A stretch of DNA of 52,731 nt. Origin: an uncultured Fibrobacter sp. (GTDB taxonomy: Bacteria; Fibrobacterota; Fibrobacteria; Fibrobacterales; Fibrobacteraceae). Made by a program: the position numbers and the translations under genes. This document shows, piece after piece, positions 40,604-49,483 of the stretch (the first letter of the stretch is position 1; every line of letters begins with the position of its first letter). The stretch is taken from assembly GCF_937877005.1 (NCBI RefSeq), contig NZ_CALEFV010000286.1:1-52731 (forward strand). Direction: 5' to 3'. Under the pieces are notes generated by a model that ran no database searches, had not been told where the DNA came from, and saw nothing but the letters and a program-made list of their open reading frames with translations.

Positions 40604-43600
40604 ATGCGTCTTTTCATCAAACTCTTGAAAATTCTGGCCGCCTTCGCGCTGGTCGGACTGATATGCTGCATTCCCGCCTATATCGTCATCTTTAAGATAC
40701 TGCCCGCCCGCGATCCCGACAACCAGTTCAACCGAGCAACCATCCTTCAGGTTCTTTCCGGAGAAACCCGAGTCTATTACAACGATGGCGACCAACTGCT
40801 GGGAGCCTTCTTCGACGCAAACCACCGAGTATACGTTCCCTACGGAGACATTCCCACCAATATCGTAAACGCCCTGATTGCCGCCGAAGATGCCGGCTAC
40901 TGGCACCACGACGGTTTCAGCATCTACGGTTTCACCCGCGCCATGGTCTCGAATCTCAAGAGCGGACACATGCGTCAGGGAGGATCCACGCTCACCCAAC
41001 AAACCGTCAAGAACATCTTCGGCCGCGAAGAAAGAAGCGTGAAGGAAAAGGGCAAGGAGCTCATCAATGCCCTGCGCATGGAAAAACATTTCACCAAGGA
41101 AGAAATTCTCGAATTCTATCTGAACCAGTTCCATGTTTCGGGTACAGGAAAGGGCGTCGCCATTGCCGCACAGTATTTCTTCAACAAGGAACTCAAGGAC
41201 CTGACCCTCGCCGAATGCGCCTTTATTGCCGGTTCCGTCAAGGGCCCCTTCAACTACGATCCGTTTATCCAACGCAGCACCGAACGACGCGAAAAGGCTC
41301 TCGCCCGCGGCAAGGAACGTCTCCAATATGTCTTGGGACGCATGGTCGATGAAAAGTATATTTCGCAAGAAGACATGGATGCCGCTCTTGCAAAACCGTT
41401 GGAATTCAACCACGGCAACTTCCGTTTCAGCGTAAGCACAATACTTGACCGCATCGAGGAGAAGCTTGACGGAGACTATTTCCAAAAGACGTTTGAAGAA
41501 GAGGGCATCGAGGACTGGCGCAAGGCTCAGCTTTCCATCACCACGACGCTCGACGCCAGAAGCCAGGATGCGGCAAAGACGGCTCTCCAATCAAACATCA
41601 GTGGACTGCAGATGCAGCTGGGCGGTTTCGTATTGCCGAGGGCCCAATTTGCAAACCGAGCTCAGTCCGCGCGCAAAGGCGACTATCTGTACGGCACCGT
41701 CGACAGCATCATGGTCGACGACAGAGGAAACCTCAAGGCACTCACGCTCAGTTTCGGCCAGCTCAAGGGACTTGTTTCCGAAACAGCCGTAAAGGATTTC
41801 GCCAAGAAAGCGGGCGGCGACGTGAACAAGATTCTCGCCCCGCAACTCAAGAAGGGTGCGATTCTTCTTGTGAGCGTTCTGGACGACAAGACTACAGACG
41901 GTTTCGCGCCATGCCAGATTGAAACAGAACCAGTCCTGCAAGGAGCCCTTTTTGCCCTGCAGAACGGAAATGTAATAGCGAGCCAGGGCGGATTCCACAA
42001 CACCGGATTCGACCGTAGCTTCAAGGCTGTACGCCAACTCGGTTCCAGCTGGAAGCCGCTGCTCTACGCACTCGCGCTAAAATATCACTGGAACTATCTC
42101 GACATGCTCGAGAATGACTTCAACGTATTCCAGTTCGTCAACCAGTTCTACTTTCCGCGTCCGGACCACAAGAACAAAGGCGACATAGTGAGTGTCGCAT
42201 GGGCCACGACCCGTTCCGAAAACATCGCTAGCATCTGGCTTCTGGAACACCTGCTCGACAAACTTTCCCTCGAGGAATTCAACGATGTCGCAAAAGAGAA
42301 TGGCTATGCCCGCAACGACGACGAAGATACCAAGAAATACTTCGAACGCCTGCGCGACAAGTTCGGCCTAATCCTGAAGGAAGATTCCAAAAGAGAAATC
42401 GAATTCACCAAGGCACGAGACGCCTTGGCAGAACGCTACAGGAACGAGGGCAAGGAGGACCTGGCCCGCGATGTTCAGAACATGCGTTACGGCACTTTCA
42501 ATGAGGTAGCCGTCAAGCAGGCGAAAAAAGACGCAAAGATCATCGGATTCATCAACCACAACTACAAGCGCTATTCCGAAATTCTGCGCGACCGCCAGGC
42601 CAAAGAGCTCGATCCGACCGCCGTATTGCCTCCGCTTGATTCCGTAGTTCTCTTCAACCACTTTACCCTTTCTGACATGAAGCGCCTTTCGACAATGATT
42701 GAACCCGTCGACAGCGAAACCGACTACCTGGACGCAGAACACATCCGTTACTGGCCTGATTTCCGTCGCTCTCTTTCTTTTGCGGAATACGCACGCTTCG
42801 CCAAGGAAATCGGTATTCGACAGAAACTGCAAAAGGTCTTCAGCATGCCACTCGGCGTGAACGACATTACGCTTGCGGAAATTTCGACGGCCTACCAGAC
42901 CCTACTTACGGGAAAGGTGTTCAAGTGCCTAGACGGCGACTGGACGGAGCCCTGCTTCATCAAGGAAATCAAGAACCGCGACGGCAAGGTGATATTCAGG
43001 AACAAGGTCGAAAGCAAGGTGCTGCTCGGCGATACCATCACCTCACAGATGGCTGTCATGCTTCACTCGGTTTTCACAAACGGTACCGCCCGAAGCCAAT
43101 ACGCAAACATCACGACAACCTCCCCCGACAGCTCCATTACACTGCGCTACCCTGCCCTCGGAAAGACGGGCACAACGAACGACTATAGGAACGTGGCTTT
43201 TCTCGGAGCGATTCCCACTTATGTAAACGAAAAGAACGGAATCTCGACGGACTCCGTGATCGCTATCGGAAGCTATGTCGGTTTCGACGACAACAAACCC
43301 CTGAAATCAGGACGCACGCGTATCGCAGGTGCAAGCGGTGGCCTTCCGCAATGGGCCGACTTCGCAAAGAAGGAAATAGAAATTCTTGGCATTCCGCAAA
43401 AAATCGACTTTCTTGACATTTCAATGCTCGCCGCAGGGGAAGTACCGCTTGTCCTGACCAACGAACGCGGGCAACTGACCGTCGACCCGATGACCGGTGG
43501 AGTTATGGCCGGTGCCGCAGCCGAACAAGGACGCCCTCTCCCGTGGCTCGAAGTACCGGGATTCACGCCGCCGCAGATCCAGGCCGCAGCCGCCGAGACC

Positions 43601-43921
43601 GCAGCCGAAAACGGAATCATGGTAAGCCTGCCCACGCCGGCCGAAACGGCCACGAACGACTCCACCCTCGCCGCTCAGGAAACCGCTCCGAGCGCGACGA
43701 CGGCGGACAGCTCCGTAGCCGAAACTAGCGACTCCTCAAAGACTGCTACAAACTCAATCCCGGAGGCTCCAACGGCACAGCCCGCCACCCCCGCAGCTCA
43801 GCCAACTACACCGGCACAACCGACAACGCCGAAGGCCGCAGCAATGCCCAAGGACGACGACTGGGACCTGCCCGACGGATTTGACAACAAGAACGCTTTC
43901 GTACCGATAGAAGCTGAATAG
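40604..43921 (+). CDS. Class A penicillin-binding protein (PBP1A-like)
   Basis: 1105-residue peptidoglycan glycosyltransferase/transpeptidase. One N-terminal membrane helix (about 8-32), GT51 domain with E95 in AAEDAGYWHHDG and GGSTLTQQTVKN, then the transpeptidase with S481-S-W-K484, TTRSENIASIW (SxN) and K854-T-G856. The stretch between the SxN and KTG motifs is unusually long, with a ~150-residue charged helical insertion. The last ~90 residues are a Thr/Ala/Pro-rich tail ending in an acidic patch. ATG at 40604 begins the membrane helix; an upstream in-frame extension is rejected. 24 nt later comes the lipoprotein gene. Confidence 0.93.
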   Translation: MRLFIKLLKILAAFALVGLICCIPAYIVIFKILPARDPDNQFNRATILQVLSGETRVYYNDGDQLLGAFFDANHRVYVPYGDIPTNIVNALIAAEDAGYWHHDGFSIYGFTRAMVSNLKSGHMRQGGSTLTQQTVKNIFGREERSVKEKGKELINALRMEKHFTKEEILEFYLNQFHVSGTGKGVAIAAQYFFNKELKDLTLAECAFIAGSVKGPFNYDPFIQRSTERREKALARGKERLQYVLGRMVDEKYISQEDMDAALAKPLEFNHGNFRFSVSTILDRIEEKLDGDYFQKTFEEEGIEDWRKAQLSITTTLDARSQDAAKTALQSNISGLQMQLGGFVLPRAQFANRAQSARKGDYLYGTVDSIMVDDRGNLKALTLSFGQLKGLVSETAVKDFAKKAGGDVNKILAPQLKKGAILLVSVLDDKTTDGFAPCQIETEPVLQGALFALQNGNVIASQGGFHNTGFDRSFKAVRQLGSSWKPLLYALALKYHWNYLDMLENDFNVFQFVNQFYFPRPDHKNKGDIVSVAWATTRSENIASIWLLEHLLDKLSLEEFNDVAKENGYARNDDEDTKKYFERLRDKFGLILKEDSKREIEFTKARDALAERYRNEGKEDLARDVQNMRYGTFNEVAVKQAKKDAKIIGFINHNYKRYSEILRDRQAKELDPTAVLPPLDSVVLFNHFTLSDMKRLSTMIEPVDSETDYLDAEHIRYWPDFRRSLSFAEYARFAKEIGIRQKLQKVFSMPLGVNDITLAEISTAYQTLLTGKVFKCLDGDWTEPCFIKEIKNRDGKVIFRNKVESKVLLGDTITSQMAVMLHSVFTNGTARSQYANITTTSPDSSITLRYPALGKTGTTNDYRNVAFLGAIPTYVNEKNGISTDSVIAIGSYVGFDDNKPLKSGRTRIAGASGGLPQWADFAKKEIEILGIPQKIDFLDISMLAAGEVPLVLTNERGQLTVDPMTGGVMAGAAAEQGRPLPWLEVPGFTPPQIQAAAAETAAENGIMVSLPTPAETATNDSTLAAQETAPSATTADSSVAETSDSSKTATNSIPEAPTAQPATPAAQPTTPAQPTTPKAAAMPKDDDWDLPDGFDNKNAFVPIEAE

Positions 43922-43945
43922 TAGATTGCAGGAAGAACAGAGACC

Positions 43946-45181
43946 ATGTTTAACAAATTAAGATACAGTGTTCTGGCAGCAGCGGCATTCGCGTTCACCG
44001 CATGCGTCGGTAGCGCCCCCGCCCCCGAAACCAATCCTCAGACAGAGCAGGAGTCTTCGGCAGAATCCGCTATTTCTGCTACCGAACAGGAGTCGGTTCC
44101 AGCCAATCAGTCCCATTCCAGCGACGCCAAGGAACTACAGGCTGCATCCTCCGAAGGCAATCAAGGCGGCATCTATTTCGATTCACAGGCACTGGACAGT
44201 CACCGACTGAATACTCCCGAACACATTCCGTCGACAAGTGCCGGCAACGTATCCGCCGTCATCAATACCGCTCCTACTGATCCCTACACGGCAATTCCTG
44301 CCATGGTTCAGAGCATTTTCGATTACGCCGACACCTTGTACAAGGCGGGCTATACGGACTCCGCAACGGCCTACCTGGAAAGATTCCGGGTCATCAAGCC
44401 GCTCTGGGCGCAGTGGGAAACCAAGGCCGACTCAATGCTGAATGAATTCGGCAAGACTCGTGCCGAGAAGGCAAAAGCCTACGAACCGATGGTGTTCCAG
44501 ATTCAAAACATGAACCGTGCCAGTTCCGACTATGGCCTAGTCGCGCAAACCGTCGACAGCCTTATTGCGCTCGCTCCAGGTGATTCCCTGACTCAATGGG
44601 CCAAGTCGCAGAAAAACATCGCATTCAGAAACACGCTTGCCAAGGCCAAAAAGGAATACGCCACCATCAAGGGGCTTGCCGACAACCAGGCTCGATTTGC
44701 CGAAGCCGAAAGGCAGGCTCTTACGCTGCAAATGCGCTACCGAGACTTCGAAGATTCCCTAAACACGCAAGGACTTATCGACTACATTCGTGAAATCGCG
44801 GCGACATCCGATTCAACCGCCGCCAAGTACTGGGAAAAGAACGACCCGACGCAGGCATTGGCCAAGGCAGACTCCCTGCTGCAAAAGGAAAATTTCGGCG
44901 AAGCCAAGGAAATTCTGAACAAGCTAAAGGCAAGCAAGCTTCGAAAGGAAGCAAACGAGCTCTATGCGAAACTTGCCGACAGCTACTGCACCAAGCAGCG
45001 CAAGATGACTAGCCAGCTATTTGCCAAGGCACAGAAGCAGAAAGACGCCGAAAAGAAGAAGGCCTTGCTACGTGACGCAATCGCTCCGCTGGACAAATGC
45101 CTGACGGAATATCCGGACAATCCGCAAAAGCAGAAAGTCGAAGAGAACAAGAAGTTTCTGGAAACGGAATTAGGAAAGTAA
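43946..45181 (+). CDS. TPR-like lipoprotein downstream of the PBP gene
   Basis: 411 residues. Lipobox FTAC (Cys20), a Ser/Glu/Gln-rich linker to about 95, then helical pairs with alternating Ala, Leu and Tyr spacing (DTLYKAGYTDSATAYLERF; SLLQKENFGEAKEILNKL) typical of TPR-like repeats. Co-transcribed with the PBP (24-nt gap; GGAAG upstream of the ATG). By analogy with lipoprotein cofactors of PBPs it might help the PBP, but this is inferred from position only; the sequence is not LpoA. Confidence 0.75.
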   Translation: MFNKLRYSVLAAAAFAFTACVGSAPAPETNPQTEQESSAESAISATEQESVPANQSHSSDAKELQAASSEGNQGGIYFDSQALDSHRLNTPEHIPSTSAGNVSAVINTAPTDPYTAIPAMVQSIFDYADTLYKAGYTDSATAYLERFRVIKPLWAQWETKADSMLNEFGKTRAEKAKAYEPMVFQIQNMNRASSDYGLVAQTVDSLIALAPGDSLTQWAKSQKNIAFRNTLAKAKKEYATIKGLADNQARFAEAERQALTLQMRYRDFEDSLNTQGLIDYIREIAATSDSTAAKYWEKNDPTQALAKADSLLQKENFGEAKEILNKLKASKLRKEANELYAKLADSYCTKQRKMTSQLFAKAQKQKDAEKKKALLRDAIAPLDKCLTEYPDNPQKQKVEENKKFLETELGK

Positions 45182-45185
45182 GTTT

Positions 45186-45252
45186 TGTGAAATGTGAAGC
45201 GAATAATCACTCATTTCACATTACGCACTACTCATTACACATTTTTTATAGT
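45186..45252. repeat. Short-word repeat with 9-bp inverted repeat at a convergent gene junction
   Basis: TGTGAAATG (45186-45194) and CATTTCACA (45212-45220) are exact inverses; the rest repeats words such as CATTACGCACTACTCATTACAC. The word CATTTCACATT recurs at 45735-45745 on the other side of the next gene. May act as a terminator. Confidence 0.55.
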
Positions 45253-45704
45253 TCTACCAGAATTCCCGCCTGCACGTAGGCATAGCCCTTGCCTTCGTGA
45301 TCCAGGAACTGATAGCCGCCCATCAGCATGATCGACGAATAGTCCCCGTTCTTGATATCAAAGCCGCCTCCGGCGCGCCAGAACATCTGATTATTTGAAC
45401 CGAAAAGATAGCCCCAGTCACCCGTAGCCACCGGAAGCGTACGGTTTCCGATCGGGAGACGGATCCAAACACTACCCGATACGGGAATGAGACTCACATT
45501 GTCTATTTCCTGATAACCGGAACCGATACCGAAGAATAGCATCTGGTCAATCGGATACCACCAATGACCATATACATTCAAGTTGAAATTCTTGAGTTCA
45601 CTCACGTGATTCACGATACCGCCCTGCACGTCCATGGTGAAGGCACTTGCCGGCACTACGGCAAACACGAGCGTAAACAAGATGGCAGTCAGGATTTTTT
45701 TCAT
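45246..45704 (-). CDS. Small secreted beta-rich (outer-membrane-like) protein
   Basis: 152 residues with signal peptide (MKKILTAILFTLVFAVVPASA). The mature part alternates polar and aromatic residues in short strands (NFNLNVYGHWWYP, MLFFGIGSGYQ, FWRAGGGFDIK, AYVQAGILVEL), as in small 8-strand barrels, and ends in a hydrophobic residue. ATG at 45704 is used because it gives the signal peptide. A TATATTTG promoter lies ~20 nt upstream. Function unknown. Confidence 0.75.
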   Translation of the reverse strand: MKKILTAILFTLVFAVVPASAFTMDVQGGIVNHVSELKNFNLNVYGHWWYPIDQMLFFGIGSGYQEIDNVSLIPVSGSVWIRLPIGNRTLPVATGDWGYLFGSNNQMFWRAGGGFDIKNGDYSSIMLMGGYQFLDHEGKGYAYVQAGILVEL

Positions 45705-45722
45705 ACGGCGAACACTCAAACT

Positions 45723-45730
45723 CAAATATA
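45723..45730 (-). promoter_or_regulatory. Promoter element TATATTTG of the barrel protein gene
   Basis: Minus-strand TATATTTG; predicts a start near 45717 and a ~13-nt leader. Confidence 0.5.
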
Positions 45731-45768
45731 ATCTTTCATTTCACATTCAACACCACACATTTCTTTTT

Positions 45769-46920
45769 TTACTCGTCACTGCGGGCTTCACGGGCCCAGC
45801 CACCACTCTTTTCGGGCTTGAAGGCCATAAAGAAGCCTTTAAGGATTGCATAATTCATGGAAAGAAAATAGTAACCGCTCGGAACAATCTTGAATGCAGC
45901 AGCCAGGCCACCTGCAACCATGACGCCAAAGAATATCTGATAGAAGAGCCCGCTCGTCAGCAAAAAAGCATTCGCAATAAACAGAAGAATCAGGATGTGC
46001 GGCGAGAACCAGCGTAGAATCTTATGTGAAAAGAACAAATAGGCAAGCAGCGGACGAAGCGGGTTCAACAGGGGCAGATACGAGAAAAGGAAATTGAAGT
46101 TCGCACGACCGATACGCACCTTGCGGCGGAATTCACCGCTTGATTCCTTCGAAGTCTGTTCCGTTCCAATGGCTGTTGTGACAAAGGTGCAATAATATCC
46201 CTTTTCAAGCACCTTGGTCGTGACAAAGAAGTCGTCCATGACGCTCTTTCTGACCGGCAGTTCCGTATAAAGTTCGCGGCGTATTGCATAAAGGGCACCA
46301 TTACCGCCAATCAGCAAATCCAGGACACCTTCGAACTTTTTGATTTCCGATTCCAGATCCCAGTAAGAGCTTTCGCCTCGGCCAAGCGTGGAACCGCTCT
46401 TGTCGGACAAGATCAGGTGACCACAAGCACATCCGATTTTCTTATCCTGGAACGGAGTCACCAGTTTGCGCACCACATTCGGGAAAAACATCGTATTCGC
46501 ATCGCAAAAGAGCAGAATGTCATTTTTCGCGATCTTGTTCAGTCGGTTCAGCATGGCCGCCTTTCCCGCGTTTTTCGGAGCCTTGACCAGGGTGATTCCC
46601 TGATCGGCATAGCGAGCCACAATTTCGGCGGTCCTATCAGCGGATCCGTCATCGCCAATCAGCACTTCGAGCTTATCCTTGGGATAATCCAGTTCCAGAA
46701 TGTTTTGAATTTTGCGTTCAATGACTGCCTCCTCGTTGTACGCCGAAATCAGGATCGAGACTGTCGGAAGCTCAACATCTCCCTTTTCGATCAACTTACG
46801 GCGCTTGAAAATTTCACTCACAAAAGGAAGCGTCATCGGAAAGAGCAGATAGCAATGCGCGATCAGAAAAAGCATTACCCAGAAAATGATTTGTGCATAA
46901 AAAAGGACCTGTTCATTCAT
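45769..46920 (-). CDS. Membrane glycosyltransferase, family 2
   Basis: 383 residues. N-terminal helix (about 5-30), GT-A domain with VSILISAYNEEAVIERKI, LIGDDGSADRT, LLFCDANTMF (DxD-like), a GGNGALYAIRR segment and QTS-like KESSGEFRRKVRIGRAN, then three or four C-terminal helices. Such enzymes are processive or undecaprenyl-linked sugar transferases that make polysaccharide or glycolipid. ATG at 46920 overlaps the thioredoxin stop by 4 nt. Last gene of the operon ftsY - lipoprotein - thioredoxin - glycosyltransferase. Product unknown. Confidence 0.9.
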   Translation of the reverse strand: MNEQVLFYAQIIFWVMLFLIAHCYLLFPMTLPFVSEIFKRRKLIEKGDVELPTVSILISAYNEEAVIERKIQNILELDYPKDKLEVLIGDDGSADRTAEIVARYADQGITLVKAPKNAGKAAMLNRLNKIAKNDILLFCDANTMFFPNVVRKLVTPFQDKKIGCACGHLILSDKSGSTLGRGESSYWDLESEIKKFEGVLDLLIGGNGALYAIRRELYTELPVRKSVMDDFFVTTKVLEKGYYCTFVTTAIGTEQTSKESSGEFRRKVRIGRANFNFLFSYLPLLNPLRPLLAYLFFSHKILRWFSPHILILLFIANAFLLTSGLFYQIFFGVMVAGGLAAAFKIVPSGYYFLSMNYAILKGFFMAFKPEKSGGWAREARSDE

Positions 46921-47417
46921 CTGGCGATCCACTCCTTCTCTTTTTCCAGGAACTGGTAAAGCATGTACTGCAAATCTTCGACGGTCATGGACTGCGTTAC
47001 CGTCAGGATACTCAACCCCTTGGGTGCCACGAGCACAAAGGCGGGCAACGCATTCAATTCCCACACGTCATAATAGCAACGCTGCACCGTCTTTTTCTGA
47101 CCATCGCACGTAATCGTATCCTGCGAATCGGCATCAAGCTTTACAGCATAGAAACGAGAATTCAACAACGACGCAACGGTCGGGTTATTGTAAACATTCG
47201 CATCCATGATACGGCAAGGAACGCACCAGTCCGCATACAGGTCGACAAAGACTAGCTTCGGTTCCAGTTTCGCCTTTTCAAGAGCCTCGTCATAGTTCAT
47301 CCATTGGACTAGGGACTTCGGAGAATCCTTCGCTTTCGACTTGGACTTATCCGAGGCGGCTATCGAGAAGGCGGCAAAGCAACATAGAAGGACAACTATT
47401 TTTTTCAGGAAAGTCAC
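46917..47417 (-). CDS. Secreted thioredoxin-like protein
   Basis: 166 residues: signal peptide (about 1-21), then a thioredoxin fold with W-C-V-P-C and the cis-Pro segment LNALPAFVLV. The FVDLYADWCVPCRIMD motif is like that of DsbD C-terminal and other periplasmic reductases. Starts with GTG that overlaps the upstream stop by one base (TAGTG), and overlaps the glycosyltransferase start by 4 nt, so all three are coupled. Confidence 0.88.
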   Translation of the reverse strand: MTFLKKIVVLLCCFAAFSIAASDKSKSKAKDSPKSLVQWMNYDEALEKAKLEPKLVFVDLYADWCVPCRIMDANVYNNPTVASLLNSRFYAVKLDADSQDTITCDGQKKTVQRCYYDVWELNALPAFVLVAPKGLSILTVTQSMTVEDLQYMLYQFLEKEKEWIAR

Positions 47418-47830
47418 TAGTCGTCGCCTCCCTTACTCTTGCGCAAAGGGATCTTTTTTATGTTATCGAAAATATTCTTCTTTGCATCCAACGAGGCCTT
47501 TTCAGTTTGCGGCGCCGGACTGGGTGTCGCAAGCAGGGTGTCTATACGCGCCACAACCGCTTTCTGAAACGGCACCCACTGGCGTTCATCTTCAAGTATT
47601 TCATCCGTTTTTGCAAGGAACTCTTCGCGAGTGTAGCCAGCAGCCTTCAAGGCGTCGCGCCGAACCAAGCGCGCCATCGGCGAATCCTTGCCGTAAGTCA
47701 TTTCGGCAAGGCGCAATTCTACGAACAGGTTCACAAAATTCTGGTCGACGGACACCTCGTCAGAACATCCCGAGAACAGCCCCGCAAAAGGCAACGCAAG
47801 CAGGAACAATGCTACGGGCAGGATGCGCAA
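47417..47830 (-). CDS. Small lipoprotein (DUF4296-like)
   Basis: 137 residues; signal peptide with lipobox LFSGC (Cys about 22), then a helical region (FVNLFVELRLAEMTYG, RRDALKAAGYTREEFLAKTDEIL) that resembles DUF4296 lipoproteins of the Bacteroidetes group. TTG start with AAGGAA upstream, 3 nt after the ftsY stop. Function unknown. Confidence 0.7.
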   Translation of the reverse strand: MRILPVALFLLALPFAGLFSGCSDEVSVDQNFVNLFVELRLAEMTYGKDSPMARLVRRDALKAAGYTREEFLAKTDEILEDERQWVPFQKAVVARIDTLLATPSPAPQTEKASLDAKKNIFDNIKKIPLRKSKGGDD

Positions 47831-47833
47831 GGT

Positions 47834-48754
47834 CTATTCCTTTTCTTCCAGGGCATTTTCGAAGAGGCCGTCCACGTAATCACGCTTATTGAACTCCACC
47901 AACTGGTCGATACGTTCTCCCATGCCCACCCAGCGGATAGGAATCTGCAACGAGCTCGCAATCGAAAGGACCGAGCCTCCACGAGCCGTACCGTCAAGCT
48001 TGGTCACCACGAGGCCGGTGAGCGGAAAACTCTGGTTGAATATCTTCGTCTGGTTGATGGTATTCTGTCCAGTGTTGCCGTCGATTACAAGCCACATATC
48101 GTGCGGCATGTCGGGGCTTACCTTCTTGATGACGCGGACAATCTTCTTGAGTTCTTCCATCAAATAGTCTTTATTGTGCAGACGGCCGGCGGTATCGATG
48201 AGGACCACGTCGCAGCCGCGGGCCACCGCAGCGTTGCAGGCGTCGAACGCCACTGCCGCGGGGTCGGAACCTTCCTGGTGCTTCACGAATTCGGCACCGC
48301 TACGCTCTGCCCAGGTTTCAAGCTGGTCAATCGCTGCCGCGCGGAAAGTGTCGCAGGCCGCAATCATCACCTTCTTGCCTTCGCCCTTGAGACGAGCGGC
48401 AAGCTTACCGATAGTCGTCGTCTTACCGGCGCCGTTCACGCCAATCACAAGCACCACATGCGGCTTGCCTTTGAGCTCAAACGGAGGAGGATCCTTGAGC
48501 AAGCGTTCCGCTTCGTTACGCATGATATCGAGAACCTGTTCCGTCGTGAGCGACTTGCCCAGGGCATTTTCGCGCAAGGCATCCGTCAAAAGGAACGCCG
48601 CCTCGACACCCACATCCGCCTTGATCAGGTGTTCCTCGAGTTCTTCAAGCGTTTCGTCCGTAATCTTTCCGGCACCGACAATTCCCTTAAGTTCGCCCAT
48701 CAGGGCGTCGCGGGTCTTGGCAAGACCACTCTTGATGGCAGAAAAAAGTCCCAT
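47834..48754 (-). CDS. ftsY: Signal recognition particle receptor FtsY
   Basis: 306 residues: short N-domain followed directly by the SRP-type GTPase: GVNGAGKTTTIGKLA (P-loop), DTFRAAAIDQLE, LIDTAGRLHNK, TKLDGTARGGSVLSIA and WVGMGERIDQLVEFN. It docks ribosome-nascent chain-SRP complexes at the membrane. The long acidic A-domain of E. coli FtsY is absent. Located 21 nt after clpP. Confidence 0.95.
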   Translation of the reverse strand: MGLFSAIKSGLAKTRDALMGELKGIVGAGKITDETLEELEEHLIKADVGVEAAFLLTDALRENALGKSLTTEQVLDIMRNEAERLLKDPPPFELKGKPHVVLVIGVNGAGKTTTIGKLAARLKGEGKKVMIAACDTFRAAAIDQLETWAERSGAEFVKHQEGSDPAAVAFDACNAAVARGCDVVLIDTAGRLHNKDYLMEELKKIVRVIKKVSPDMPHDMWLVIDGNTGQNTINQTKIFNQSFPLTGLVVTKLDGTARGGSVLSIASSLQIPIRWVGMGERIDQLVEFNKRDYVDGLFENALEEKE

Positions 48755-48775
48755 GCAAAAAATTCCGTAAAGTCG

Positions 48776-49357
48776 TTAAACGATGCTCTCGACCTTGTCA
48801 ACCAGGCCGTACGACTTGGCTTCTTCGGCGCTCATGAAGTTGTCGCGTTCCGTGTCACGGTCAATTTCTTCCATGGTGTGGCCAGACGTTTCGGCGAGAA
48901 TCTTGCCCGTAATGTTACGGATACGGAGCATTTCTTCGGCCTGAATCTGGATATCGCTTGCAGGAGCGACAATTTCACCGTGAATGAGCGGCTGGTGAAT
49001 CATGATGCGGGCGTTGGGCCAGGCATAGCGCTTGCCCTTTGCACCCGAAGTCAAAAGTACGGCACCCATGGAGGCGGCCTGACCGCAGCAGACCGTGACC
49101 ACGTCGCTCTGGATAGCGTTCATGCAGTCGTAAATGGCAAGGCCGCTAGAAATCACGCCACCCGGGCTGTTGATGAAGAAATAGATGTCATCGTGGTTCA
49201 GGGAATCCAAGTACAAAAGTTCCTTCACGATGCGTTCGGCGCTTTCGTCGTCGACACCGCCCCACAAGAAAATTTTGCGCTTGGAGGCAAGGTATTCTTC
49301 AGCCTTCTTCATGATCTCGGAAGGGGCATTCTCTTTCTTTTCGTTGCAATCAGCCAT
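48776..49357 (-). CDS. clpP: ATP-dependent Clp protease proteolytic subunit
   Basis: 193 residues. Serine protease with the catalytic Ser in CGQAASMGAVLL, His in RIMIHQP and Asp in DTERDNFM. Forms the 14-mer chamber that works with ClpX or ClpA. AAGGA 7-8 nt before the ATG. A sigma-70-like promoter with TTGACA lies upstream. clpX and tig are not adjacent, and the CCGQ segment and shorter N-terminus suggest it may be one of several ClpP copies. Confidence 0.94.
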   Translation of the reverse strand: MADCNEKKENAPSEIMKKAEEYLASKRKIFLWGGVDDESAERIVKELLYLDSLNHDDIYFFINSPGGVISSGLAIYDCMNAIQSDVVTVCCGQAASMGAVLLTSGAKGKRYAWPNARIMIHQPLIHGEIVAPASDIQIQAEEMLRIRNITGKILAETSGHTMEEIDRDTERDNFMSAEEAKSYGLVDKVESIV

Positions 49358-49400
49358 AATAAATCCTTTTTGTTCGGGTACAATTTAGAAAATTCAATAT

Positions 49401-49429
49401 ATTATCGTTTCGAAAAACCCTATTGTCAA
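49401..49429 (-). promoter_or_regulatory. clpP promoter (TTGACA-17-GATAAT)
   Basis: Minus strand: -35 TTGACA (49429-49424), 17-nt spacer, -10 GATAAT (49406-49401). Predicted start near 49394, leader about 37 nt. Confidence 0.65.
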
Positions 49430-49470
49430 ACGCTTTTCGCTGCGGGATGCCTAGCTACGCCTACTTTTGC

Positions 49471-49478
49471 TATCTTTG
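49471..49478 (+). promoter_or_regulatory. TATCTTTG element at leaderless distance from aroD
   Basis: TATCTT ends 7 nt before the ATG at 49484; the octamer fits TAnnTTTG exactly. No Shine-Dalgarno. Confidence 0.5.
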
Positions 49479-49483
49479 CGCAC

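Noticed and set aside
40427..41590. 387-residue open frame on the minus strand
   Set aside because: Antisense to the PBP gene and overlapping tRNA-Ser.
47507..49483. Very long open frame on the plus strand upstream of and in frame with aroD (would give a 915-residue protein)
   Set aside because: It runs antisense through a lipoprotein gene, ftsY and clpP, whose protein motifs are unmistakable; only the part from 49484 matches a known enzyme.
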